DNA of 64,000 nucleotides from Lepus europaeus (lineage: Eukaryota > Chordata > Mammalia > Lagomorpha > Leporidae): positions 107,491,939-107,555,938 of the forward strand of contig NC_084850.1 in assembly GCF_033115175.1 (NCBI RefSeq). Direction: 5' to 3'. Both the position numbers and the translations under genes were made by a program. This document shows positions 21,449-32,789 of the stretch, in pieces (the first letter of the stretch is position 1; the number at the start of each line of letters is the position of its first letter). The notes under the pieces are model-generated. The model had not been told where the DNA came from, did no database searches, and saw only the letters and a list, made by a program, of their open reading frames with translations.

Positions 21449-23149
21449 CTGGAGGAATCTTTATGGAGGAATGAGACTTGCATGATTTGTCCATTTTCTG
21501 GTTAGGTAACTCATTTATTAAAAAAAAAAGAGTAAATGAATACAGATAGGGAAAAAGAAAGAAATTCCAAGGTTTATAACATTTAAGAGTGCTTTGTATC
21601 TTAAAAAAAAAAAAAAGGTCATTGCCTCTTATGTACACAGGAAAGATAGTATTGAGTTTATAGATTTCCCTGAGTTGTTTGCAAGTCTGTTCTAGATTAT
21701 AATTTTGTAGTGTTTTGCAAAACTCTAAAGATTCTCTCATAGGTGGGACTTTTATATCATACTTGTTACCTTTGTGCCTGGACACTTGACAGAGTAATTA
21801 GTTACTCATATGTGAAATTTCAAGGCTAAGAAAAGGAGAATTCCAGAATATGTATTTAAGCAGCAGCTATATACGAGATTTTTAACTACTACAGTGTTCT
21901 TTTACACAACTTCACCAGGTTTTATTGTGACAGCCATTTCTACATCTTAACAGCAAAAATGAGATAGAAACATCTGAAAGTTGTAGTCTCTAATACAATT
22001 GGGCACTGAATTCAAATTACCTAAGTCCACAGATTATCATTTCATCTACTAGGTCATATTACATTATCAGGTATAAGAATGATGGTGTTGAAATTGAGTG
22101 CTCTATTTAGACCACTTACTTCTATGGAAATATTCCTTTAGGCTAGCTTCAGAGAACAGTAAAAGGCATCTTTTCCTACGATAATCCTTGGGTAGTATTA
22201 TTTAGGTTACCAGTTTTTGCTGACTTGCATGTGAGTCACTGGTTCAAAAGCAGAATTGTCAGCCTTTGTTTATATAGAATCTCTACCAGTCCTCTCTTTA
22301 GGCTTAATATCTTAACTAGGTTTTTGTTCCAGCAGCATAATATGACATTGAATTTGAGATTATCTTTTTAATAAATCATTTTTCTTTAATTTAATCACTT
22401 GTGAAATAATTAGATACTTGTAAACCAAACAAAAAACTGTTTTTACTGAGGACTTTCTTTAATTATACTATTTCATATAAATTGTTACTGGAATATTCAT
22501 ATCACAGATTAGAGTGAGAATGTCATTATCACACATTATAATCAACATATATAATATTTTTAAAAATATTTTTAAAGACATGCTAATCTAAACGGAAAAA
22601 CCTATCCTCACCATACATATTGGGGGGCTATGTTTTTCTATTTATTTTTTGAAACATTTCCCTCTTGTGGATGTGAAAGTGATTTAGATAAATACCTATT
22701 CAAATGCAAACACTTTCATTATCATCATTACAGAAAGAGCCTGAAAATCTGGAGAGGGCTCATTCTAGGCTTGCTGCTCTACTTTTTGGATTATCTACAT
22801 TAATATTTCTCCCTTTGATGAGTATTTCTATTATACTGCTGGGTCACCACACTTCCATAATCTGTGACCCACTTGCACTAATGGTCCAGTGGTCTTATAA
22901 ATTGGCATCTGATTCAAGTTCAGGATTCTTGGTTAGACTTGCATGGGTGGTTTTAAGATTAGACCCACAAATAAGAATATGGGTTTGTATATCTTATTAA
23001 AATATTTTCTCCAGGAAGACATATTTGTAGACAGTCCTAAAAAGATATGTGTAAATTTGATTTGAAAAATGCAATTTAAGACTTGATAGGCAAAGTAAGT
23101 ACTTTAAGGAAACATTTCAAGTAATCTGCATGCTATCACTATTTGGCTT
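21449..23149. other. No gene or nameable repeat
   Basis: About 1.7 kb of AT-rich intron with A-runs at 21520-21529 and 21603-21616. Nothing I can assign. Confidence 0.45.
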
Positions 23150-23255
23150 ATTTTCCTCAGTTTCTTCATCTTGTAAAGGAAGGATGGCAACAGCAATGTT
23201 ATCTGCCTCCTGAGATTCTTATGAACATAAAATGGCAACTCTTAAAAAGTCTTAA
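23150..23255 (+). mobile_element. MIR SINE fragment
   Basis: TTCCTCAGTTTCTTCATCTTGTAAAGGAAGGATGGCAACAGCAATGTTATCTGCCTCCTGAGATTCTTATGAA matches the MIR core and downstream part. Confidence 0.6.
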
Positions 23256-23376
23256 ACAATCTTATATATGTTTCAATTTTATTAAAGTCAAGCACTTCTA
23301 ATTAGAAATTGGAGTTTACAAGTGTCATTAACCTTTGTCTTTAAAACTGAGTTTCTTTTTGTGTTTATTTATTGAC

Positions 23377-23790
23377 TGTATTAGTCAGCTTTAAGTTACC
23401 ATAATGAAATATCTGACATGGGCTACTTATGAAGGAAGGGGGTTTATTTAGTTCATGGTTTGGAGGCTCATAGTCCATGATTGGGTGGCCCCTTTGATTT
23501 GGCCTCTGATGAGGGTAGTGGATGGCAGTGGTGGAATGTGCACAGAAGAAGGGTCACATGGTGACTAGGATGCAGGGAGAGAAGTTGGGTCCCATTCAGG
23601 CTCTTATAACCAACCCTCTCAGGACAACAACCTTCCTGAGCACACACCCCCAGTGACCTAAGGACTTCCCACTTTGCCCACCTCCCAGATATCATAATTA
23701 AATTAAGTTTCCACTCTTGGTAACGTTGACTTAGGACTTTAAAATCCTGCATGAGTTCAGAAGCCAAATCATACTTAAACCGTAGTATAG
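23377..23790 (-). mobile_element. MaLR-type LTR, minus orientation
   Basis: TGTATTAGTCAGCTTTAAGTTACCATAATGAAATATCTGACA, GGTTTATTTAGTTCATGGTTTGGAGGCTCATAGTCC, GGTCACATGGTGAC, and the end ATACTTAAACCGTAGTATAG. Same layout as 6172-6590. Solo LTR with no internal region. Confidence 0.78.
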
Positions 23791-24099
23791 ATCTTAATAC
23801 TGCTCAACTCTTTATAGGACTTAGACCATGTTAGGGGGAAATGTTGAATAAAGAGATTTGAGGGTGAATTGTGTTTATTTTACTGATGGGGCAATGATAA
23901 ATTTATACTGAAATCAAAATGAAGAAAGAATTCCATACTATTGTGTTTCTTCCTGCTTCTCTTTAAATTATTAAATTTTGATTGACTTCTCAAGTTTGGA
24001 ACTTACTACAAATGGCAAAGGTATATAGTCAATGAGTTGCAAACGTTGACAGTTACTTAAAATGTTGACATACTCTTCAGTCAGTAAGGTCTCAATAAC

Positions 24100-24285
24100 A
24101 GATTCTCAACATGTAGATCTCATGATCAGCAGCAGCAGCTGGGAAGTTGATAACTATGCAGCTTCTTGGGCCCCATCCCAGCTCTGCAGCATCAGAAGCT
24201 CTGGTGATAGGGTTTAGCTATCTCTCTTTTCACAGGCCCTCCAAGGGAATTCTGAAGTCCACTGAAGTTTGAGAACTGCCGACTT
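24100..24285 (+). mobile_element. MER5A-like hAT fossil
   Basis: GATTCTCAACATGTAGATC...TGGGCCCCATCCCAGCTCTGCAGCATCAGAAG...AAGTTTGAGAACTGC mirrors MER5A (GGTTCTCAA...CTGGGCCCCACCCCCAGAG...TTTGAGAACCACTG). Confidence 0.75.
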
Positions 24286-24296
24286 GGAACCTGAGA

Positions 24297-24515
24297 TCAG
24301 GGGTCAGTGAATTTTAGCCATGGGCCAAATTGGCCAGCTGCCTGTTTTTGTACATAGTTTTTCAGAACACAGCCATGCTCATTTCTTTAAGGATGGCTAA
24401 GGCTGCTTTCATGCCATAGAGCAGAACTGAGTAGTAGGACTGAGATGGAATGGCCCACAAAGCCTCACTATTTATTATCTGGCTTTTTACACAAAAGCCT
24501 GCTGATCCCTGCTTG
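24297..24515 (+). mobile_element. hAT-type DNA transposon fossil
   Basis: GGGGTCAGTGAATTTTAGCCATGGGCCAAATTGG, GCCTGTTTTTGTACATAGTTTTTCAGAACACAGCCATGCTCATT, and CCCACAAAGCCTCACTATTTATTATCTGGC...GCCTGCTGATCCCTG. This is the well-known mammalian element starting GGGTCAGCAAACT and ending GCCGACCCCTG. A second copy in reverse lies at 58085-58296. Confidence 0.75.
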
Positions 24516-25055
24516 CCATGAAGCTTTAGTGCTGTTTTCTTGCCCCTAGTTTGCCACTGTGAACAGCTAAAATCATCACGTACACACTTCTGTTTGCCTT
24601 TATGCTGAACCCTCTTATTTCTATAAACCCATTTCTCTCTCTGATACCAAATTATTCACTCACTGATGAGAGCCTTGTGAATGAAAATAATATACTACTG
24701 TGCCCTTTCCTTTTCTGTTTGGTAATGGTGGTAGCCTGTTTAACAATTCTGTGACCTTTCCTCGCTGATTCTGAGCTAGTATGTCCTTGGTTTCTCTGCA
24801 CTTCAGTGTAGCCTAACTTAATCATCTATTATGATCTTCATTCCACCTCCCCGCCCCCCCTCCCCCAATTCTCACTGCTTTTTTACTTCCTCAAGAGACA
24901 GCCCACCTTGTGACTGCTCAGTTTGGGCATTCGTGTGAGCTGTTTGATGTGCACTGGGCCATTCTAAACAGCACCATCCCATCTGGAAAATTGTTATCTT
25001 CCTCATAGAGTACAATAGTCACTTATATTTTACCAGGATATTTGTTGAGTGCATA

Positions 25056-25187
25056 AGAGGATGCTTCTAAACATTTGTGGAAAAATAGAATTAAAAGATA
25101 AGTTTATCTTTGTATAATAATATTTGAAATCCGTGCATAGTTTTTGCATAATGTAAATTTTCCATGAACTCTTTGAAGTACCCTCAC
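25056..25187. mobile_element. Palindromic mariner-like MITE, short copy
   Basis: GAGGATGCTTCTAAACATTTGTGGAAAAATAG...GAATTAAAAGATAAGTTTATC...CATAATGTAAATTTTCCATGAACTCTTTGAAGTACCCTC. Ends are complementary (GAGGNTNCTTC / GAAGTACCCTC). Shorter than the two other copies. Confidence 0.75.
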
Positions 25188-25838
25188 AGATACTGAATGT
25201 TGTGAGCGACCTTAGAATGTTTGTTGGGAGTTGTCATTAGCTCTCCCACATCCAACCAAGGATGGCTGTTTCTGATCTGTCATTGTAATGTCATGTTGCA
25301 CTCTTGATTTTCCTTTGTACTTTCTCTCTCATTAAGGCAATTGGTGGTCAGCTTCATATAAAGTACAGCAACTGAATTTACCATTGTTGTTATTGATACA
25401 ATTTTTCTACCTATACCATTGAAGGAAATGTAGTAGCTTTTGAAAGAAAGGCCTTTTTATAGCCTCCATTTGCTCTAGTAATAAGATCAGGTAAAAATGT
25501 TGTTTTGCAGCTGTGATTCCATGGTTATATTTTCCATACATTATTGATGTTTTAAGTTAGGAAATACGGATGGGCCACGTGATACTGAGCTATATTACTT
25601 GTGAGTTAGTTTGGACCGTGATTCTTTCAGTTAATCTGGGTAGGAAATGCTAGGTAAGACACAAAATAGTCAATGAGCTTGAAACTGGAAACGATTGAGT
25701 TAGTCCCTTCATATAGGCTTTCCCAATCAACTTAATTCATACCTTTTCCCCTGCATACTCATCCCAGAGGCAAGGTACAAAAAGAGAGTTGGGCAAAGGC
25801 CAGCTGTTAGAGTACGGTACTTAGGTATGTTGCCAAAA
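25188..25838. other. No gene or nameable repeat
   Basis: Intronic single-copy sequence; nothing assigned. Confidence 0.4.
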
Positions 25839-25849
25839 GCATCCTTTCT

Positions 25850-26112
25850 TTCTTTTTCTTTTCTTTTTTTTTTCTTTTTTTTTTTTTTTTTTTTTTGACA
25901 GGCAGAGTTAGACTGTGAGAGAGAGAGACAGAGAGAAAGGTCTTCCTTCCGTTGGTTCACCCCCTAAATGGCTGCCATGGCCAGCGTGCTGCGCTGATCC
26001 GAAGCCAAGAGCCGGGTGCTTCCTCCTGATCTCCCACGTGGGTGCAGGGCCCAAGCACTTGGGCCATCCTCCCCTGCCTTCCCGGGACACAGGAGAGAGC
26101 TGGACTGGAAAT
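25850..26112 (-). mobile_element. 5'-truncated CSINE, tail type B
   Basis: T-rich tail, then TTGACAGGCAGAGTTAGACTGTGAGAG and GGTCTTCCTTCCGTTGGTTCACCCCC; ends at CTGGACTGGAA, so the head is missing. A perfect 11-bp duplication GCATCCTTTCT flanks it (25839-25849 and 26113-26123), which shows that it inserted already truncated. Confidence 0.95.
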
Positions 26113-26123
26113 GCATCCTTTCT

Positions 26124-27194
26124 ACAAGAGAATTTGAACTTTACTGTTTTCTGCAATATAGTGTTGGACATGCAACATTTTAAAAATTAAATTGTTATTT
26201 ATAGCTGTGAATAACATGTGACCTCTTTTAAAGAGAACAGTGTTATTGTCCCAGCCAACACAATAGCCATCCACTGGAATCATATGAACAACCTTATCAT
26301 TTCTCTTTTATCCTCCTGAAACAGGGGTTGGGGCAGGTGATGAATAAAGCTTAGGAAGTCACGCTGCACTCAAAGCAAGAGACATGGTCTGATGATGTTT
26401 GTGTTGTTATTTCCCCCCCCTCCCCCACTCTCTTGTGCGTGAGTCTTGGGACAACCCTACAGAGCTGGAGGTAAACTTTAATAATTCCCCTCAGTTCCTT
26501 GGCAGCTGGTCATGCTCGGGAGCTGGGTGCTACTTCCAGAGTAGCAACTACTGTACACAAGTTCAGCCAAATGTGTGGATTTTGAGCCATTTTGAAGGCT
26601 GTAATGTTCATACTCAGAATTCCTTAGAGAGTATCATTTAAGGATACTCAGTATCTGCTGTATCTGGTAAGGTTCATTATGAAATGGACACTACACTGTG
26701 GCCTCTGTGACAAAATTATTGGAGCTTATATTCTTTTAAAGCCATATTTCTTTTATATGTGTCTTGAACTTCAGTAGTTCAGGGTTCCTGGCTGTTATAA
26801 TCATTGTTGTATCTGTACCACCTAGGGTAGTGTCTGTTACATAGTAGATGTGCAGTGTATAGTTGTTTAATTGATTCAAAAAAAGAGGAGGAAGTGAGCA
26901 AACACATTACAAAAGAAAATGCACACTGTCAGGAGTGCATATTTTCCTTTAGTGTTAATATTTTGCTGCTTGAAAACCATCTAATTCCTGTAATATCTCT
27001 TTGAGAAAGTTTAGTAGACATAGAATTGTGTAGTATATGCCGAACGTACTGATGGAATCCCAAATAATACTTAGATTCCTTGGGTGAGATCTATAAGATC
27101 ATTGTTATAATTAAACCAGATGAAGAAAAGAAGTGTATAAAGTTGAAATAGAATTTTTATAGTGAGTAAAATTACTGATAACAGACTTACTGTA
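26124..27194. other. No gene or confident repeat
   Basis: Intronic sequence with a C-run near 26413. A stretch at 26815-26875 resembles a MIR/L2 tail but is too short to call. Confidence 0.4.
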
Positions 27195-27310
27195 TCTGAA
27201 ACTATTTACTCTTTTGTGAAATGGAGACAGTAAAATCTGATAGGATTCTTGTGAAATGAAATGAGATTGTGAATTTGGAACATAGTACATGGAGCCTTGC
27301 AAGTGCTGGA
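27195..27310 (+). mobile_element. MIR-like SINE fragment
   Basis: TCTTTTGTGAAATGGAGACAGTAAAATCTGATAGGATTCTTGTGAAATGAAATGAGATTGTG has the MIR order (TGTAAAATGGGGA...ATAGGATTGTTGTGAGGATTAAATGAGAT). Confidence 0.55.
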
Positions 27311-28301
27311 GCAGTTTGAGTTCTTTCCTAAGTTCCCCCTGTGTGCTGAGCTCTTCCTTCTTCCAAGTGTCACATGGATTCCCTTTTCCTTTCTACTTGC
27401 TGACTTATGGTTCCATTTGGGGCATGTAGGGTGGGTCGTGAAGCTGGACGTGACCTTCAGTCACTTAGCCAGTCCTAGTCAATCTTGAGCAAAGGTAAGG
27501 GGCCAGATGCTAAATCTGAATATCTGCCTAATATGGTGGCCACCAGCCAGATGTAGCTGTTTCAAGTTAATTAGAACTAAATAAAATTAAACATTCATTG
27601 GATAGACATTTCCTTCAAAGATTTAGAAATAGCCAATATATACATGAAAAAGTACTCAACATCAAGTCACTACAGAAGTGTAAATCAAAACCACAATTAT
27701 ATACCACTTCACATGTAGTAAGGGATGGCTAGAATAAAAAAGATGAAAAGTAACAAGTGTTGCCAAAGATGTGGAGAAATTGGATCTCTCATACATTACT
27801 AGTGGGAATGAAAATGCTGCAGTTACTGTGGAAAACATGCTGGCAGTTCCTCAAAAAGTTAAGTATAGAGTTTCTATATGATTTTATAGCAGTTCCACTC
27901 CTAGGTGTATACCCAAGATAATTAAAAACATGCATTTACACAAAAACTTATACATGAATATTCATAGCAGCATTATCCATAATAGCAAAAAGGTGGAAAC
28001 AACCTAAATGTCTATTAACAGATGAATGGATAATAAAATGTGGTACTTGTACACAATGGAATATTATTCAGCCATAAAAGGAATGAAATACAGACATATG
28101 CTGCAACATGCATTAACTTTGAAAACATGCTAAGTGAAAGAAGATGCAAAAGATTACATATTGTGTCATTCTGTTTATATGAAATGTCCAAATTAGGTGA
28201 ATCTGTTGTGACAAAAACCGGATTAGTGGTTACCAGGGGATGGGAGGTAGAATAGATCAGGGATGACTACTTATGGGTTTGGATTTGTTTTATTATTAGT
28301 T

Positions 28302-28627
28302 TTTTTTTTTAAAAGATTTATTTATTTATTTGAAAGGCAGAGTTACAGAGAGGCAGAGAGAGAGCGGTCTTTTTATTCTCTGGTTCACTCTCCAAATGGC
28401 CTCAATGGCCAAAGCTGGGCTGATCTGAAGCCAGGAGCCAGGAGCTGCTTCCACATCTCCCACGTAGGTGCAGAGGCCCAAGGACTTGGGCCATCCTCTG
28501 TTGCTTTCCCAGGCCATTAGCAGAGAGCTGGATCAGAAGTGGAGCAGCTGGGACTCAAACTGGCACCCATATGGCATGCTGGCACTGCAGACAGCAGCTT
28601 TACCCACTATGCCACAGCACTGGCTCC
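28302..28627 (-). mobile_element. CSINE inside the L1M 3' UTR
   Basis: Minus-oriented, from TTTTAAAAGATTTATTTATTTATTTGAAAGGCAG to CACAGCACTGGCTCC. Confidence 0.94.
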
Positions 28628-28644
28628 GTGAATTATATGTTTTT

Positions 28645-29014
28645 TCTTTTTAAAGATTTATTTATTTACTTGAAAGAGTTACACAGAGAGAGAAAGAGAG
28701 GCAGAGAGGCAGAGAGAGAGATTGAGAGATTGTCAGAGAGGAAGAGGAAGAGGAAGTCTTTCATCCGCTAGTTCACTCCCCAGGTGACTGCAGTGGTCGG
28801 AGCTCAGCTGATGTGAAGCCAGGAGCCAGGAGCTTTTTCTGGGTCTCCCACATGGGTGCAGGGGCCCAAGGACTTGGGCCATCTTTCACTGCTTTCCCAG
28901 GCCTCAACAAAGAGCTGGATTGGAAGTTGAGCAGCCGGGACATGAACCGATGCCTGTATGGGATGCCGGCACTGCAGATGTTGGCTTTACCCACTATGCC
29001 ACAGCGCCGGCCCC
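28645..29014 (-). mobile_element. CSINE inside the L1M 3' UTR, second copy
   Basis: Minus-oriented, with an extended GA-rich part and the head CACAGCGCCGGCCCC. The flanks TGAATTATAT (28629 and 29016) form its target-site duplication; this sequence belongs to the L1 3' end. Confidence 0.95.
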
Positions 29015-29232
29015 ATGAATTATATCTTGATAAAAGATTTTTTTAAAACTTCAGTGCCTTAGTCACATTTTAAATTTTCAGTAGCTATGTGTAGCTAGAG
29101 GCCCCATGATAGAAAATACAGATTTAGAACTTTTCCACATTTCTTTCATTATAGAAAGTTGTATTAGGCAATATTAACCTACAGAAACTGAGATTCTCAG
29201 TCTGGGACCAAAAAATAAGAAAGACCATAGCC

Positions 29233-29276
29233 AAAAACCAAACAAAAACAAAAACAAAAACAAAACCACAAAAATC
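29233..29276. repeat. (CAAAAA)n simple repeat
   Basis: AAACAAAAACAAAAACAAAAAC-type run of about 44 bases, not attached to a visible retroelement. Confidence 0.85.
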
Positions 29277-29424
29277 ACACACAGAGAATGGTAGACAGAT
29301 TATGCTTTGACAAAAATGTTATTGCTAAGTAATTTTATTCTTTGTTGCATTCTGACTGTTGCCCTAAAAGATCCTAAAACTATTTTCACTTCATTCTCAA
29401 AACAAATGCATTGGTCGGTCCTGT

Positions 29425-29530
29425 GAATATTTTTTATTTGATAAATTAATTTATATCAATTAATTTATAAATGAATTAATTATAAATGAATTAAAATTAT
29501 TTTTATTTTACAAATTAATTAATTCAGGCT
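29425..29530. repeat. AT-rich low-complexity block
   Basis: Repeated AATTAATTTATAAAT and TTAATTAATT variants, nearly all A/T. Confidence 0.8.
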
Positions 29531-29944
29531 TTATTGAGTTTTAAGAGATTTGCATAGCTAGTGAGGGTAGAGCCAACTTTCTAACCTAGCTGTATCATAC
29601 AAAAAAGTACTTAACCTCTATTTTACTTTGTTTCTCTCTGGCTTTGGCATTTGGTTTTCTTGCCATCCATCCTCCACTCCCACTTTGTTGCTAGCCTAAC
29701 AGAGTTATTTAAACCACCATAAACGCAAAGTTCTTTTTGTGCTATAGCGGAGGATAGTCTCCTTTCTCCTTCTGCAGTCTTCCAACACTAGATGTGCATA
29801 CACTACCTGCCCAACTTAGTGGAAATCTTAATGTAAGCATCTTCTTGTGAAGCTGTTTTATTTTCTTAATAGGCTTTTTCCCTCCGTTTCCATTTCTGTA
29901 GTTAATTTTTTAAATATTCCTAAGGTTAAAAGATATTTACTCAG

Positions 29945-30477
29945 TAGGGAGGCAATTGTGTTTTGGCAGTCTGGGAGGCTACCATCTCCAGTTGACTCAG
30001 ATTCCAGGCCCATTCCACCAGACCCAGGTTCCAGGCTGGCCCTTGAGCACAGAGGCCCAAGGTCCAGGTTGATCCTGTGGACCCAGGATTCACATTGATT
30101 CCTATGAACACAAGCTGCAGGCCTGACTCTATTGGCCCAGTCAACAGGTCGATCTTAGTGGACACCAGAACCAGGATGGCTTCCATGATCTTAAAATCCA
30201 GCCCTGTCCCAGTAGATGCAGGCTCCTGGCCAGTCTGTCTGAAAACTCCAGTAGGAAGCCCATCAGTGGACCTTACTAGAAGATCCTCTTTCAAATTTCC
30301 GGATGGGCTCACTGGTGAAAGGCATTCCTTGCTGAAACCAGTCTGAAATCTGCAACAAAATACTGTTTCAAATGTGCAGATGCCAACATAAGGCCACAAG
30401 GATCTCACATCATCAGGGGAACATGACATCACAAAGAAACAAAATGAAGCACAGTAACCAACTGTAAAGAAATATAG
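29945..30477 (+). mobile_element. Old L1 (L1M) 5' UTR
   Basis: Imperfect tandem phrases of the type CCAGGCTGGCCC/CCTGTGGACCCAGG recur about every 30-50 bases (CAGACCCAGGTTCCAGGCTGG, GATCCTGTGGACCCAGGATTC and similar). This is characteristic of L1M 5' UTRs. The ORF1 remnant follows in the same orientation after a SINE. Open frames here are repeat-derived. Confidence 0.7.
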
Positions 30478-30809
30478 GGGCTGGCGCTGTGGCATATAGT
30501 GGGTAAAGCTGCCACCTGCAGTGTGGGAATCCCATATGGATACCAGTTCAAGTCCCAGTCTGATCCAGCTCCCTGCTAATGTGCTTGGGAGAGCAGTGGA
30601 GGATGGCCCAAATGCTTCTGCCCCTGCACTCATGTGGGAAACCCAGAAGAAGCTCCTGGCACCTGGATTTGAGTTGGCCCAGATCTGACCGTTGTGACCA
30701 TTAGGGGAATGAACCAGCAGATGGAAGGCCTCTTTCTCTCTCTCTCTCTCTGCCACTGCCTCTGCCTCTCTGTAACCCTGCCTTTCAAATAAATAAATCA
30801 TTAAAAAAG
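30478..30809 (+). mobile_element. CSINE, full length, inside L1M
   Basis: Plus orientation, from GGGCTGGCGCTGTGGCATA to CTTTCAAATAAATAAATCATT. The flanks GAAATATAG (30469-30477 and 30810-30818) are a perfect target duplication. Confidence 0.95.
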
Positions 30810-32090
30810 GAAATATAGATCTATGAACTGCTTGATAAAGAATTCAAAATAATTTTCTTAAAGGAGTTCAGTGAGCTACAAGAAAACATAGACAGCTAAA
30901 CAAAATTAGAGGTTCACTGAAGAGATGGAAACCATAAAAAAAAAGGAAGTAAACATTCTGGAGCTGAAGAACAGAGTGAGTGCACTGAAAAACTCCATAA
31001 AGAGCATCAATAGAAGAGTCAACCAAGTAGAAGAAATAATCAGTAAGTTTGAACACAGATCATTTGAAATTATCTAGTCACCAAAACAAACAGTAAAAAA
31101 GAATGAGCAAGGCATTTGGCCTAAAAGTTAAGATGCCACCTGGGATGCCTGCATCCAGGCATACTGGAGTGCCTGGATTTCAGTCTCAGCTCTACTGATT
31201 CCTACTTCCTGCTAATGTGCAATCTGGGAGGCAGCAGATAATGGGATGGCTCAAGTCCTTGGGTTCCAGACCTGAGTTGAATTTCCAGCTGCTGGCTTCA
31301 GCCTGATCCTGCCCCAGCTGTGGGGAATAATTGGGGTATGAACTAGCAAATAGGAGCTCTCTCTGTATCTCTGCCTCTCAAAATAAATAAATAGTTTTTT
31401 AAACGAAAAAGAGTGAAGGCAGCCTACGGTAATTATGGGGCATTATCAAGCAAACTAATGTGTACATTATGAGATTTTAGTAGGAGCAGAGAAGGGGAGG
31501 GGGGAAGCTTACTGAAAGAAATAAAAAACATACCAAATCTGAAGAGGTAAATGAACATTCAAATTCATGTAGTCCAATGAACCCCTAAATAGATTAAATA
31601 TAAAAGAGATCTTCACTGAGACATAATATAATCAAATTTTTAGAGAATTTGGAAAGCACCAAGAGAGAAGCAAATTGTTACTAGCAATAGAACCCCCATA
31701 AGACCGTAAGAATAAATGAGATCACAGAATATTTCTTAGCCAAAACCTTGCATACCAGGAAAGAGCAGGAGGATATATTTAAAGCACTGAAGGGGGAAAA
31801 AATAGAAGCCAAAATCTTTTATGAAATTAGACATAAAAATCCTCAATATTATACTAGTGAACTGAAATCAACAGCTTATTAAAGGGATCATAAGTGCTTG
31901 TCTCAACTTCAAATAAGTGGCAGGGAGACTAGCTCTCCAAAACAAAGAATTCATTCAAGATGATAGGAGATTGCAATCTGCGATATAACTGGTATGGTGG
32001 ACCATGGACATAGCCAGGGAGGCAAAAGACAAAATGAAAAAGGTTACATAAGTTGAGGAAATAGCTTGTCCTTGGCTACAAAGATCAATA
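30810..32090 (+). pseudogene. L1M ORF1 remnant, interrupted and frameshifted
   Basis: AAGAATTCAAAATAATTTTCTTAAAGGAGTTCAGTGAGC, GAGCTGAAGAACAGAGTGAGTGCACTGAAAAAC, GAAGAAATAATCAGTAAGTTTGAACACAG, GAAGGCAGCCTACGGTAATTATGG and GAACCCCCATAAGACCG match ORF1 of old L1s (coiled coil, then RNA-binding part). Multiple stops and the SINE at 31107-31405 break it, so no functional product. Confidence 0.8.
31107..31405 (+). mobile_element. Old CSINE inside L1M ORF1
   Basis: GGCATTTGGCCTAAAAGTTAAGATGCCACC...GGATTTCAGTCTCAGCTCTACTGATTCC...TCTCTGCCTCTCAAAATAAATAAATAG. The flanks AAAAAGAATGAG and AAAAAGAGTGAA are a degraded target duplication. Confidence 0.85.
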
Positions 32091-32450
32091 ATAAGAATGG
32101 CATCAGTTCAAGATTAAATAGTTTTTGGGTAGTCCTCCCATAGAAATATTTTTCGTGAAAGATTATGGTTTTGATAGAGTCTTTAATGTTACTTCTTCTT
32201 ATTGGGTACAATATGCATGAAGACCCATCCCCTCGCCCCCACCTTCATGGCTCCCAATTGTTTTGACATAAGTGACTCCAGTTTGATTCTGAGAGCTGTC
32301 ATATTTAGTAGAATAATTGTGATGGATCTGAAATGACTATTTTGTGGTTGGTTTCTTCTTTATTGTGCCTTCTCTTAGTACACAGATTATTTGTAATTAA
32401 GAAAAAAATTGATAATCTCATATATTATCAATATTTTGCTATATTATCTT

Positions 32451-32775
32451 TTTTTTGACAGGCAGAGTGAGACAGTGAGAGAAAGAGAGAGACAGAGAGA
32501 AAGGTCTTCCTTTTCCATTGGTTCACCCCCCAAATGGCTGCTGCGGCCAGCACGCTGCACTGATCCGAAGCCAGGAGCCAGGTGCTTCCTCCTGGTCTCC
32601 CATGTGGGTGCAGGGCCCAAGCACTTGGGCCATCCTCACTGCCTTCCTGGGCTACAGCAGAGAGCTGGACTGGAAGAGGAGCAACTGGGACAGAATCTGG
32701 CGCCTGAACTGGGACTAGAACCCAGGGTGCCAGCACCGTAGGTGGAGGATTAGCCTAGTGAGCCATGGCGCCAGC
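32451..32775 (-). mobile_element. CSINE, tail type B, full length
   Basis: Minus-oriented, from TTGACAGGCAGAGTGAGACAGTGAG to GTGAGCCATGGCGCCAGC. It keeps the type-B head region (GGAGGATTAGCCTAGTGAGCC). A perfect 14-bp target duplication TGCTATATTATCTT is at 32437-32450 and 32776-32789; the lack of decay implies a recent insertion. Confidence 0.96.
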
Positions 32776-32789
32776 TGCTATATTATCTT

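Larger units (their letters stand above)
27590..29044 (+). mobile_element. Old L1 (L1M) ORF2 end and 3' UTR, holding two CSINEs
   Basis: AAAAAGTACTCAACATCAAGTCACTAC...AAATCAAAACCACAATTATATACCACTTCAC, GTTGCCAAAGATGTGGAGAAATTGGA, CACAATGGAATATTATTCAGCCATAAAAGGAATGAA and GTTACCAGGGGATGGGAGG are classic L1M landmarks. The terminal TGAATTATATCTTGATAAA lies after the two SINEs. The reading frame is broken by stops; dead copy. Confidence 0.85.
27510..29195. mobile_element. hAT fossil split by an L1M insertion
   Basis: The left part (TATGGTGGCCACCAGCCAGATGTAGCTGTTTCAAGTTAATTAGAACTAAATAAAATTAAAC) ends near 27590. The right part (TCAGTGCCTTAGTCACATTTTAAATTTTCAGTAGCTATGTGTAGCTAG...AACTTTTCCACATTTCTTTCATTATAGAAAGTTG) resumes at about 29045. 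Together they restore the order of a mammalian GCTGTCCAATAG-type element. Confidence 0.65.

Noticed and set aside
27590-28290. Functional L1 ORF2 C-terminus
   Set aside because: Only the 3' end is present, with stops; it belongs to a dead, nested element.
29941-30801. 286-codon minus-strand frame
   Set aside because: It crosses a CSINE and the L1M 5' UTR, which is the sense strand in the other direction; no protein homology is recognisable.
30810-32090. Functional L1 ORF1
   Set aside because: Old L1M landmarks are clear, but stops, frameshifts and an inserted SINE break it.
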